NCBI GenBank assembly: GCA_017355425.1
Contig: CP070233.1
Location: forward strand, 2,769,501 to 2,833,500
Reading direction: 5' to 3'
DNA: 64,000 nucleotides
Source of the DNA: Dolichospermum sp. DET69
GTDB taxonomy: Bacteria > Cyanobacteriota > Cyanobacteriia > Cyanobacteriales > Nostocaceae
Position numbers and translations under genes: made by a program. This document shows positions 1 to 9,363 of the stretch, piece after piece. Below the pieces are notes generated by a model. The model did no database searches and was not told the origin of the DNA. It worked only from the letters and a program-made list of their open reading frames with translations. Position 1 is the first letter of the stretch, and each line of letters starts with the position of its first letter.

Positions 1-815
1 TTAAGAACGGACGGTTTTTTAATGACTTCGATATTAAACGTAGTAAAACAGTAGCCGTATTAGGTCCAGACTTAGCCAACAAATTATTTGACAATCAAAA
101 TCCTGTTGGTCAGAAAATACGAATTCAAAATACTACTTTTCAAGTAATTGGCTTAACAGTAGCTAAAGGTTCTTCCTTTGGAAATAATAATGATGATACC
201 GCATATATTCCTATTAATACAATGTTTAGTCGGTTGGTAGGGAGAACATCCCCCTTTGGTATTAATGTTTCTTTAATTTCTGTATCCGCTAAAGATGAAA
301 ATAGTATCTCAGCAGCAGAATTTCAAATGACAAACTTACTCCGTCGCAGACACAAAATTGTCCGTGAAGATGATTTCACTATTCGAACCCAAAAGAACCT
401 CTTAGAAATCACTAATACAATTACCGGAGCATTAACAATTATGTTGGCAGCAATAGCCAGTATTTCCTTATTTGTGGGTGGGATTGGGATTATGAATATT
501 ATGCTAGTTTCTGTCACCGAACGTACTCAAGAAATTGGACTGCGTAAAGCTATTGGTGCAACTCAAGAAGATATTCTTTTGCAATTCATGATTGAAGCCG
601 TGATATTATCAATAGCTGGTGGTGTAATCGGCATTGCTTTAGGCGGTGGCAGCATTCTTTTAGTTGGGATATTTAGCCCTTTACAAGCTACCATTTCACC
701 AAGTGCAGTTATATTAGCTGCTAGTGTTTCTGGTGGGATTGGTTTATTTTTCGGTGTAGTTCCTGCCCGTCGTGCCGCTCAACTTGACCCAATGGTGGCA
801 CTAAGAACAGCGTAA
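1..815 (+). CDS. MacB/FtsX-type ABC transporter permease, 3' part
   Basis: The 5' end lies outside the window; the open frame runs from base 3 to the TAA ending at 815. The first ~100 visible residues are the end of the extracytoplasmic MacB-type domain (NPVGQKIRI, FQVIGL). They are followed by the FtsX-like membrane domain with three hydrophobic segments, the conserved SVTERTQEIGLRKAIGA stretch between segments, and the PARRAAQLDPMVALR C-terminus that is hallmark for MacB permeases. It should form an exporter with the ATPase encoded 30 bp downstream. A membrane-fusion partner, usual for MacB systems, may lie upstream. The substrate cannot be told from sequence. Confidence 0.93.
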   Translation, partial: KNGRFFNDFDIKRSKTVAVLGPDLANKLFDNQNPVGQKIRIQNTTFQVIGLTVAKGSSFGNNNDDTAYIPINTMFSRLVGRTSPFGINVSLISVSAKDENSISAAEFQMTNLLRRRHKIVREDDFTIRTQKNLLEITNTITGALTIMLAAIASISLFVGGIGIMNIMLVSVTERTQEIGLRKAIGATQEDILLQFMIEAVILSIAGGVIGIALGGGSILLVGIFSPLQATISPSAVILAASVSGGIGLFFGVVPARRAAQLDPMVALRTA

Positions 816-845
816 TTTTTAATTAAAAAAGGAGGATAAATATTT

Positions 846-1610
846 ATGTCCAATACTTTGACTTTTAATGATACGAATATTCCCCAGGCTGCACCAGAAC
901 CAGTAATTATTCGTTTAGAGGATATTTCTAAACTTTATGGCATTGGAGAAATAGAAGTTAAAGCCCTTAATAATGTTAATTTGGTCATCGAAAAGGGTGA
1001 ATATTGTGCGATAATGGGGCCTTCTGGTTCGGGAAAATCTACAGCCATGAATATTATCGGTTGTTTAGATCGTCCTAGTACCGGAGATTATTATTTAGAT
1101 AATTTGAATGTTGCTCAAATGAGTGATACAGAATTGGCGCATATTCGCAATAAAAAACTAGGGTTTGTATTCCAGCAATTCCATTTATTAAATCAGTTAA
1201 CAGCCCTAGAAAACGTCATGTTACCAATGGTGTATGCTAGTGTTAAACCTGGGGAAAGAAAAGAACGCGCTACAGCCGCATTAATCAAAGTCGGTTTAGA
1301 AAAACGCCTCAATAACAAACCTACCCAATTATCAGGGGGACAACAACAAAGAGTAGCGATCGCTCGCGCCATTGTCAATAACCCCGTTGTCCTGCTCGCA
1401 GACGAACCCACCGGCGCACTTGACTCTCATACTACCCAAGAAGTATTAGACTTGTTTCATGAACTTAATAGCAGTGGTATCACCGTGGTAATAGTTACCC
1501 ATGAATCAGAGGTTGCGCGTCAAACCAAGCGCATTGTGTGGTTTCGTGATGGTGAAGTTGTTCATTCTCATCTTACTCCTAATGAATTACATCAAGTTGT
1601 CATATCCTAG
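846..1610 (+). CDS. ABC transporter ATP-binding protein, MacB/LolD type
   Basis: Cytoplasmic ATPase energising the permease directly upstream. Visible motifs are Walker [10 protein letters not shown] (near residue 58), a Q-loop in [10 protein letters not shown], the signature [14 protein letters not shown], Walker [14 protein letters not shown] and the H-loop in VIVTHES. Length (254 aa) is normal for the family, with a ~20-residue N-terminal lead. A strong ribosome binding site (AAGGAGG, about 829-835) precedes the ATG, and the 30-bp gap indicates one operon with the permease. A HIP1 octamer lies inside the gene near 1357. Confidence 0.95.
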   Translation: MSNTLTFNDTNIPQAAPEPVIIRLEDISKLYGIGEIEVKALNNVNLVIEKGEYCAIMGPSGSGKSTAMNIIGCLDRPSTGDYYLDNLNVAQMSDTELAHIRNKKLGFVFQQFHLLNQLTALENVMLPMVYASVKPGERKERATAALIKVGLEKRLNNKPTQLSGGQQQRVAIARAIVNNPVVLLADEPTGALDSHTTQEVLDLFHELNSSGITVVIVTHESEVARQTKRIVWFRDGEVVHSHLTPNELHQVVIS

Positions 1611-1642
1611 TCAATTAAAACCTAAAAATTAAAACATATTTT

Positions 1643-2260
1643 CTAATCTTCCATTTGCAGAATACCAACCAATATATGACCAATTTCTTCAATATCATCA
1701 GGTATTCTTAAAAGTGTCATATCTTGGGTAATTTGTTTTTGTTGACGGTCTAATTTACCAAAACGCCAAATTTCTCCAGTAGTTACAGCACCATAAAATA
1801 TAGATTTATTTTCTTCAATTTCCGATAAAGCAATTAATTCCACAGCAAGCTGAGTAAATCCCCTAGATAAATCATCATTTTTAGCCTCAATTACTAATAA
1901 ACTTTGCTGAGAACGTAACAAATAATCTAGATTTCCTTTTAGCCAATTATTCACATTAACTGCGTATTCAATTTTCATCTGACATTGACAATAAGTAATA
2001 ATCTCTAATAAAAGAGGTGAAACTAAAGTTTCTCGTCTAGCAGTCTCATTATTTAAGCTAACTAATGGTAAAAAAGAGATAATTTTATGTTTGAGTTCGG
2101 CAATTTTTTCTAAAGTATGAGAAGTTTTGGGTAAATCAACTGCTTTTTTAACAAATGAGTAGCCTAATTCAGCTAAAATTTCCTCTATATCGTAAGGTAA
2201 TTCAAAATAAGAGCGAAAGGTGTAAGATTGTTCCTCTTGGAGTATTTTTTTCTTAGTCAT
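1643..2260 (-). CDS. conserved hypothetical protein, possible PD-(D/E)XK nuclease-like fold
   Basis: I do not recognise a named family. The ATG at 2260 (MTKKKILQEE) is preferred; the frame can be extended to a TTG at 2287. The 205-residue protein has a central stretch GNLDYLL...LLVIEAKND that resembles the D...ExK core of PD-(D/E)XK nuclease-like proteins, and the reading from 'NETARRETLVSPLLLEI' onward looks like cyanobacterial restriction-endonuclease-like hypothetical proteins. It is convergent with the ABC operon. Catalytic function is an inference from the short motif only. Confidence 0.6.
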   Translation of the reverse strand: MTKKKILQEEQSYTFRSYFELPYDIEEILAELGYSFVKKAVDLPKTSHTLEKIAELKHKIISFLPLVSLNNETARRETLVSPLLLEIITYCQCQMKIEYAVNVNNWLKGNLDYLLRSQQSLLVIEAKNDDLSRGFTQLAVELIALSEIEENKSIFYGAVTTGEIWRFGKLDRQQKQITQDMTLLRIPDDIEEIGHILVGILQMED

Positions 2261-2298
2261 AAGATATATAAGACCTCTAATTTTCAAAATATACTATT

Positions 2299-2550
2299 GG
2301 TGGGCATTGCCCACCCTACTTAAAATTTTTCAAATATCATTTATGATTCCTATATTGTTTACTTCATACTACCCAGAAATTTTCATAGATCATTTAGTAT
2401 TATTATATAGTTGGGTGGGCATTGCCCACCAAAACCCGGATATTGTGGGCATTGCCCACCCTACAATACTTAGATATTGTATGGCTACGCCACGCAAGCT
2501 ATCAGAAATAATTTAGGATTCCTATAGATCATTTAGTATTATTATATATT
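2299..2550. repeat. cluster of palindromic GGTGGGCATTGCCCACC repeats and a 25-bp direct repeat
   Basis: Three copies of the palindrome (G)GTGGGCATTGCCCACC lie at 2299-2315, 2414-2430 and 2445-2460. A direct repeat beginning ATAGATCATTTAGTATTATT occurs at 2385-2409 and 2524-2548. Downstream of the first palindrome the sequence (ACTTAAAATTTTTCAAATATCA) matches that downstream of the palindrome at 57189, so the repeat unit is longer than the palindrome. A piece of another dispersed repeat (ATGGCTACGCCACGCAAGCT) lies at about 2479-2500. The short open frame that can be drawn through here looks non-coding. Confidence 0.8.
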
Positions 2551-2589
2551 ATTTCAACTTCATTCTTCCATCTTTCCCATTTCCCCAAA

Positions 2590-4029
2590 ATGAATACTAT
2601 CCCTGAACCTATCCCCAACTGGGAAGAAGAACTAGATAACGCCATTTTTACCTTTGATGATATTCAAGCCGAACTTAACTATAAACAAGCTAAAACTGCA
2701 CTACGAAACTTAGTTAATAATATTGATCTTTCCTCTGCGGAAAAATCAGGTTTAGAAGCAGAAATTCACGATTTAGAAACCATGCTAGATAAACTAGAAA
2801 GCATGGTAGTCCAAATTGCTGCTTTTGGCATGGTAGGACGTGGTAAATCGTCTCTTCTGAATGCTTTAGTCGGTCAAGAAGTCTTTATTACCGGACCATT
2901 ACATGGTGTGACTCGTGATGCTCAAACCGTCAATTGGAGTATTAGCGAAGAAGCTTTAGGAACTTTCAAAGCCACATTACCCAGCAATGGCCAATCCCAG
3001 GTCGAATTAATTGATACTCCTGGATTAGATGAAGTAGACGGTGAAACTCGCGCAGCTTTAGCTGAACAAATTGCCAAACAAGCAGATTTAATTCTTTTTG
3101 TAATTTCAGGAGATATGACCAAACTTGAACAAGTAGCTTTATCACAATTACGAGAAATTGGGAAACCGATAATTTTAGTATTTAATAAAGTTGATCAATA
3201 TCCTGAAACTGACAGAATCACAATTTATGAAAAAATTCGAGATGATAGAGTGAGGGAATTACTTTCACAAGATGAAATTGTCATGGCTTCCGCTTCACCA
3301 TTGGTCAAAATTGCCGTACAAAATTCTGATGGTTCTAGAAATATAAAATTGCAAAAAGGCAAATCTCAAGTTGAAGAATTGAAATTGAAAATTATAGAAA
3401 TTCTCCACCGTGAAGGTAAAGCTTTAGTGGCTTTAAATAGTATGCTTTATGCTGATAATGTCAATCAGCAATTGGTACAGCGTAAATTAATCATTAGAGA
3501 AGAAAATGCTAATCAATTAATTTGGAAAGCAGTCATGACTAAAGCATTAGCGATCGCCCTCAATCCTGTTACAGTAGTTGATATATTAAGCGCTGTCATT
3601 ATTGATATTTCCTTAATTTTAGGTTTATCTAAACTTTACGGTATTCCCATGACAGAAGCAGGTGCTGTTAAATTACTCCAAAAAATCGCCCTGAGTATGG
3701 GTGGTATTGGTGCTAGTGAACTATTAGCAAATTTGGGTTTAAGTGGCTTAAAAACCTTACTGGGTATCTCTGCAACCGCAACCGCCGGCATGACAATTGC
3801 CCCCTATTTATCCATAGCCATAACTCAAGCAGGAGTAGCTGGTGTATCTTCTTATGGAATTGGACAAGTTACTAAAGCTTATTTAGCAAATGGTGCCACT
3901 TGGGGACCAGATGGACCAAAAGCAGTAGTTAGTCAAATTCTATCAACTTTAAATGAGACTTCTATTTTGAATCGGATTAAAGATGAATTGCTGATTAAAG
4001 TTAAACTCAGAAAAAAATATGAAGTCTGA
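2590..4029 (+). CDS. GTP-binding protein with C-terminal membrane (DUF697-like) domain
   Basis: Era/Obg-like GTPase followed by a hydrophobic domain. The N-terminal ~65 residues are helical. The G domain has the P-loop GMVGRGKSS (near residue 80), a switch I threonine in GVTRDAQT, G3 DTPGLDEV, and G4 NKVD. The last ~180 residues are hydrophobic and alanine/glycine rich, like the DUF697/YcjF C-terminal membrane domain. The length of 479 aa fits cyanobacterial proteins of this type. Its role is unknown; membrane association is inferred from the C-terminal half. It starts 40 bp after the repeat cluster and ends convergent with a DUF29 gene. Confidence 0.85.
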   Translation: MNTIPEPIPNWEEELDNAIFTFDDIQAELNYKQAKTALRNLVNNIDLSSAEKSGLEAEIHDLETMLDKLESMVVQIAAFGMVGRGKSSLLNALVGQEVFITGPLHGVTRDAQTVNWSISEEALGTFKATLPSNGQSQVELIDTPGLDEVDGETRAALAEQIAKQADLILFVISGDMTKLEQVALSQLREIGKPIILVFNKVDQYPETDRITIYEKIRDDRVRELLSQDEIVMASASPLVKIAVQNSDGSRNIKLQKGKSQVEELKLKIIEILHREGKALVALNSMLYADNVNQQLVQRKLIIREENANQLIWKAVMTKALAIALNPVTVVDILSAVIIDISLILGLSKLYGIPMTEAGAVKLLQKIALSMGGIGASELLANLGLSGLKTLLGISATATAGMTIAPYLSIAITQAGVAGVSSYGIGQVTKAYLANGATWGPDGPKAVVSQILSTLNETSILNRIKDELLIKVKLRKKYEV

Positions 4030-4070
4030 TCAAATTTTTATAACGCACCATCTTAATCTATAATGTAGAC

Positions 4071-4526
4071 TTAGGGAATGAAATCTGCATTGAGAACCTG
4101 AATTAAAGAGAAAGATGGCTCTTTGGGGAATAAAGTCGAGGGGAGTTGATATTTATTTATTGTATCATTTCTAGCATCTGTATAACAATCTAAAAATACA
4201 TCATTTAAAATCCCTTTTAAACTAGGACTATCTGCTAGAGTATAGGCTATTTGTCGTCTTTGTTCAACAACAGTATTCCGCCAGCCTCTAGCATTATAAT
4301 CTTTTTCCTGGGTCCAATATTGTAGTTTTAATAAGTGTTCAATTAAGACAACAAGGCGAGTTTTTAATTCTTTCTTTTCAGTCCTGCCCATACTATCAAT
4401 TTCTTCAATCAAATTCTCAATATCTAATTGTTCTAATTTTCCTTCTCTCAAAACTGTAAGTGTAGTTTGTATCCATAGGTAAAAATCTTGCTCATATAAT
4501 GTTTTATTAGTATCAATGGTCAGCAT
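4071..4526 (-). CDS. DUF29 family protein (copy 1)
   Basis: A 151-residue protein with the usual DUF29 layout: an N-terminal YEQDFYLWIQTT segment, the helix LDIENLIEEIDSMGRTEKKELKTRL, the hydrophobic-basic LIEHLLKLQYW, and the C-terminal FPKEPSFSLIQVLNADFIP. It is one of three complete DUF29 genes in this window (others at 16521 and 26680). Function is unknown. Unlike the other two, no duplicated junction sequence was found around this copy. Confidence 0.9.
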   Translation of the reverse strand: MLTIDTNKTLYEQDFYLWIQTTLTVLREGKLEQLDIENLIEEIDSMGRTEKKELKTRLVVLIEHLLKLQYWTQEKDYNARGWRNTVVEQRRQIAYTLADSPSLKGILNDVFLDCYTDARNDTINKYQLPSTLFPKEPSFSLIQVLNADFIP

Positions 4527-4574
4527 AACAAATTCTCCTGACTCGATAGACTGTTAAGGAAATTATACAACTAA

Positions 4575-5390
4575 CTAATTCAACTTAGCAAGTAATTGAC
4601 GAATTACATCTCCATCTCTAGCATCAGGAACTTTAATTAAATAAATTTGTAAATCTTCCGCAGCTTGAGAAAACTGTCCTAATTGATAATATAATAAACC
4701 TCTATCTCTTAATTCCGAACTTGTTCCAGGAAACAATAGTAAAATCCGTTCTACTATTCCCAAACTTCTTTCCAAATCTTGTTTCTGAAGATAAATATAT
4801 TTTAAATTTGTCAATATCCTTGCCAAAAATTGCCGATTACTCACAACGGCTAAAAATTCAGGTTTTAGCATCACTGATTGGTGATAAATTTGTGAAAGTC
4901 TTTCTTGGCAGTCTTGAGTAAACATCACCTCACCACCATTAAAAGCATCCACAAAAATTCCGATATCTTCCACATCTGGACGAATCAGGAAATGTCCCGG
5001 CATTCCTACACCAACCATGGGAAAATCAATCCTTTTTGCTATCTCCATATAAACTAATGCCAAAGTAATAGGAATACCCGTTTTTCTTTCAATGACATCA
5101 TTAAACAAACTATTGCGGGGATCATAATAATCAATTTTATTGCCATCAAAACCCAATTCTTCGTATAAATACTGATTAATACTTTGAATAATCCGCAGGG
5201 GATAGCGAGAAGAGGGCAAACGTTCCTCTAACTCCATTGCCATTGTATCAAGAGCATTTAAATATTCTTCAGTGTCAATATCTGGATATTCTTCCTGGGC
5301 AATATACAAAGCTGCCTTTGCGAGATTGATATCCTCGTCAGGTTGTTGAATCTCTTGGTAAAAATACTGTCGTGCTGACGAGAAAGTCAT
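4575..5390 (-). CDS. SirB1 family protein with tetratricopeptide region
   Basis: A 271-residue protein. Residues ~40-180 form the SirB1/transglutaminase-like N domain (YLYEELGFDGNKIDYYDPRNSLFNDVIERKTGIPITL is split over the core; also GMPGHFLIRP and IFVDAFNGG). The C-terminal ~90 residues form TPR-like helical repeats (LRDRGLLYYQLGQFSQAAEDLQ). This domain pair is widespread in cyanobacteria and proteobacteria, but its biochemical function is unproven. The ATG at 5390 is the only sensible start. It lies 48 bp downstream of the DUF29 gene on the same strand. Confidence 0.88.
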   Translation of the reverse strand: MTFSSARQYFYQEIQQPDEDINLAKAALYIAQEEYPDIDTEEYLNALDTMAMELEERLPSSRYPLRIIQSINQYLYEELGFDGNKIDYYDPRNSLFNDVIERKTGIPITLALVYMEIAKRIDFPMVGVGMPGHFLIRPDVEDIGIFVDAFNGGEVMFTQDCQERLSQIYHQSVMLKPEFLAVVSNRQFLARILTNLKYIYLQKQDLERSLGIVERILLLFPGTSSELRDRGLLYYQLGQFSQAAEDLQIYLIKVPDARDGDVIRQLLAKLN

Positions 5391-5485
5391 AAGTAATAAA
5401 GATGAAGCGACTGGAGGAGAGTACAGAGTTTTTTGTACCTACTCTTATTTTAGAGCATTCTGGCGATTTATTTCTCGTCTTCTCG

Positions 5486-5507
5486 TTCCCAGTCTCCAGA
5501 CTGGGAA
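5486..5507. repeat. palindromic dispersed repeat TTCCCAGTCT-CC-AGACTGGGAA
   Basis: A perfect 10-bp inverted repeat with a 2-bp loop, in the intergenic region between the divergent SirB1 and TIGR03643 genes. It has the look of a small dispersed palindrome rather than a terminator, because no T run follows. Confidence 0.6.
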
Positions 5508-5617
5508 TGCTATCTTAGAAGTTCTACCTCCTTAGAGAAAACAAGAGAAAAGAGAGTTGTGATAGTATAATCAATATAGATTTATAATTGTGACATTCTT
5601 ATTCAAATTCTTAAAGT

Positions 5618-5872
5618 ATGAAACTACCTGACTTAGATACTGAAACCATAGATCGGATCATCGAAATGGCCTGGGAAGATAGAACACCATTTGATGTCAT
5701 AGAAAAACAGTTTGGACTTTTAGAAAAACAAGTAATTGCTCTCATGAGAAGAGAAATGAAATCATCCAGTTTCCAAATGTGGAGAGAAAGAGTTACCAAA
5801 CGCAAAACTAAACATTTAGAAAAACGCGAATTTATTGCAGGTAGATTCAAATCTCAAAATCAAAAAACTTAA
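5618..5872 (+). CDS. TIGR03643 / DUF2805 family small protein
   Basis: An 84-residue basic protein. The N-terminal half DTETIDRIIEMAWEDRTPFD and VIEKQFGLLEKQVIALMRR is the conserved helix-turn-helix-like core of the TIGR03643 family, followed by the conserved FQMWRERV. The C-terminus is rich in Lys and Arg, consistent with nucleic-acid binding, though no function is established. The ATG at 5618 follows an A/T-rich leader. It is a stand-alone gene. Confidence 0.85.
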   Translation: MKLPDLDTETIDRIIEMAWEDRTPFDVIEKQFGLLEKQVIALMRREMKSSSFQMWRERVTKRKTKHLEKREFIAGRFKSQNQKT

Positions 5873-6052
5873 ATTCGTATAAAATAATCTCCCTGAAAAG
5901 GCATTTTTACTAATCCTTCCCAGGTTGACATAGAAGATAGGAATAGTTCATCTTTCTTTTGAGTGATTGTCAAAAGATTACTAAAATCACAGGTAAGGGT
6001 TTAGCACTGCTAAATCCCTAACTGATCATTATTGATTTTTATTTTGCAAAAT

Positions 6053-6997
6053 TCACACAAATCTAGCTAATAATTCTTCACGAGATAACTGTAAAAGCAA
6101 AGGAGTAAATTCTTCTCTACTCATAGCAATCAGAGGGTTAATAATTGTTGCTAACTGTGGATCAACTTCCCCAAAACGTACTTGTAAAATACTTTCAATC
6201 ATACCCCTTCTTTCTCTTTCTACACCTTCTTGTCGTCCTTCTTGTCGTCCTTCTTGTCGTCCTTCTTGAAGTCCTTGTTTCTTAAGTTCTTCCAATTGTT
6301 GCTGATATATTTCCGATAATTTCATAATTAACTCCTGATCATCCTTATCAATATTTTGTTCTTGACGCTGACGAGCCGATAACACAGCAATTAGGTTCTG
6401 TACTAATTGTATAATATCCCCAAGGAACGGACTATTATTCGCTAGTGCTTCTAATTCTTCTACTGCTTGTCTTTGTACTTTTCCTCTGCCTAATATCCGC
6501 AAAAACAGGGTTTGGGGTGTGCTGGGTAGCTGATGAATAACCACAAGTACAGTTTTAAATCCTTTTGGAAAAAAATAAATTCCTTGTCCCCAGTTTTCTT
6601 CATCCAGATTACCATTAAAGCTTTCTAAAATTTCTACTGATGCTGTAGGAGTAAAAATCCACAATTGGAATAATTTGGTTTCGTTGATTCGCGTATCATT
6701 GCGTTTAGCCTGCCGTTCTAGTTGTGCATGAGTGTCAAATAATTTACCTATACAACTGCGAATTTCACTTTTGCTGACTGGGTTACGGAATGGTTCAAAT
6801 ATGGCAGAAATTTCCGCCATTTTCCCTAATAAACCTAGTATTTCTAGGCTTTGTGTGGGTTGGGGTGAAGGTATAAATAATACGTCAATTTGTCTGACTT
6901 CGGCGGTAATATCTTTACTTGTTTCTACTTGTCCATAAGGTGTTAATAGTTCTGTGAGATACTGTTTGGCAAATTGATCATGTATAAAACGAGTCAT
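6053..6997 (-). CDS. Rpn-family putative nuclease/transposase-like protein with DUF4351-like C-terminus
   Basis: The 314-residue protein begins MTRFIHDQFAKQYLTELL and has the region VRQIDVLFIPSP, typical of the cyanobacterial branch of Rpn/PD-(D/E)XK proteins. Residues ~240-262 are Q-E-G-R repeats, encoded by about four copies of a 12-bp tandem repeat (6227-6274). The C-terminal ~50 residues resemble DUF4351 (ILQVRFGEVDPQL...SREELLARF). Rpn proteins have been linked to recombination-promoting DNA cleavage. No partner gene is visible. A related but broken gene lies at 22055-22665. Confidence 0.78.
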   Translation of the reverse strand: MTRFIHDQFAKQYLTELLTPYGQVETSKDITAEVRQIDVLFIPSPQPTQSLEILGLLGKMAEISAIFEPFRNPVSKSEIRSCIGKLFDTHAQLERQAKRNDTRINETKLFQLWIFTPTASVEILESFNGNLDEENWGQGIYFFPKGFKTVLVVIHQLPSTPQTLFLRILGRGKVQRQAVEELEALANNSPFLGDIIQLVQNLIAVLSARQRQEQNIDKDDQELIMKLSEIYQQQLEELKKQGLQEGRQEGRQEGRQEGVERERRGMIESILQVRFGEVDPQLATIINPLIAMSREEFTPLLLQLSREELLARFV

Positions 6998-7210
6998 TTA
7001 TAGGGTGCTTGAATAATACAGTATTGATTAATTTAACATTCTTTAGCTGATGGTTATCGCATCTTCGCAGCCCCGATAACCAACTTGCTCTAGAAATTGG
7101 GGATCTAGTTTTAATAATGAATTTAAGGCAAAGGTGGAGTCGTTAAGTGCTAACCTAAAAGATGATATCGCTTGACTTTTTGGTCTTTGACGACCGACTC
7201 TGAAAAATAG

Positions 7211-8678
<1,468 letters not shown>

Positions 8679-8680
<2 letters not shown>

Positions 8681-8717
8681 TGGGTAATGGGTAATGGGTA
8701 ATGGGTGATGGGTAATA
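8679..8717. repeat. heptanucleotide STRR (TGGGTAA) between atpD and atpC
   Basis: About five tandem heptamers TGGGTAA/TGGGTGA start within the atpD stop codon itself. They are followed to 8765 by the inverse motif (CCCAATTACC, ATTACCAATTACC), so the two could pair as a weak hairpin between the two genes. The same heptamer makes up the array at 35815-36092. Confidence 0.8.
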
Positions 8718-8788
8718 AATTTCTCCCAATTACCTTTTTCCCAATTACCAATTACCAATCACCTATTAATAAGTAGAAACTAAAAAAT

Positions 8789-9202
8789 ATGACTCTGACC
8801 GTTCGTGTAATTTCCCCAGACAAAACCGTTTGGGATGCTGAAGCTGACGAAGTAGTTTTACCTAGCACTACTGGTCAATTAGGTATCTTGAGTGGACACG
8901 CACCACTATTGACAGCTTTGGATATAGGTGTAATGCGTGTTCGTGCTAATAAAAATGCCAACTGGCAAGCGATCGCTCTTTTAGGCGGTTTTGCTGAAAT
9001 TGATGCAGATGAAGTCACAGTTTTAGTCAATGGTGCTGAACGTGGCGACAAAATTAAGATTGACGAAGCCCGAACTGCTTTGACGGAAGCACAAACTCGT
9101 CTAAATCAAGTTAAACCAGAAGATCGTCAAGCACAAATCCAGGCAACGAAAGCATTTAAACGCGCTCGCGCTCGTTTTCAAGCTGCCGGTGGTTCAGTAT
9201 AA
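8789..9202 (+). CDS. atpC: ATP synthase F1 subunit epsilon
   Basis: A 137-residue protein with the N-terminal beta-sandwich ([25 protein letters not shown], here quoted only in part: [19 protein letters not shown]) and the conserved [21 protein letters not shown]. The C-terminal two helices regulate ATP hydrolysis by F1. The partner is the beta subunit encoded upstream. Length is normal. A stem-loop terminator follows within 30 bp. Confidence 0.98.
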   Translation: MTLTVRVISPDKTVWDAEADEVVLPSTTGQLGILSGHAPLLTALDIGVMRVRANKNANWQAIALLGGFAEIDADEVTVLVNGAERGDKIKIDEARTALTEAQTRLNQVKPEDRQAQIQATKAFKRARARFQAAGGSV

Positions 9203-9227
9203 ATTGACAATTCAGATTTTTTTGCAA

Positions 9228-9262
9228 TTGCATGGTGGTATTGTCCATCATGCAAATTTTTT
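9228..9262 (+). terminator. probable Rho-independent terminator of atpD-atpC
   Basis: Stem TTGCATGGTGG / CCATCATGCAA with one mismatch and a 6-base loop (TATTGT), followed by A and six T. It starts 26 bp after the atpC stop codon. Confidence 0.75.
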
Positions 9263-9363
9263 GGCTGCTAATAATATCAGGAGGGACCAGATGCCCATCC
9301 TACAAGATTGAATCATCTTTTTTGTGCAGTCCTATTATAGGATAAATACCAATAAATAGAATA

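Noticed and set aside
2307-2516. 69-codon plus-strand frame
   Set aside because: It consists mostly of GTGGGCATTGCCCACC repeats translated as VGIAH-type residues.
9202-9363. Extra small gene after atpC
   Set aside because: The region holds a terminator hairpin and a short leader; no credible frame.
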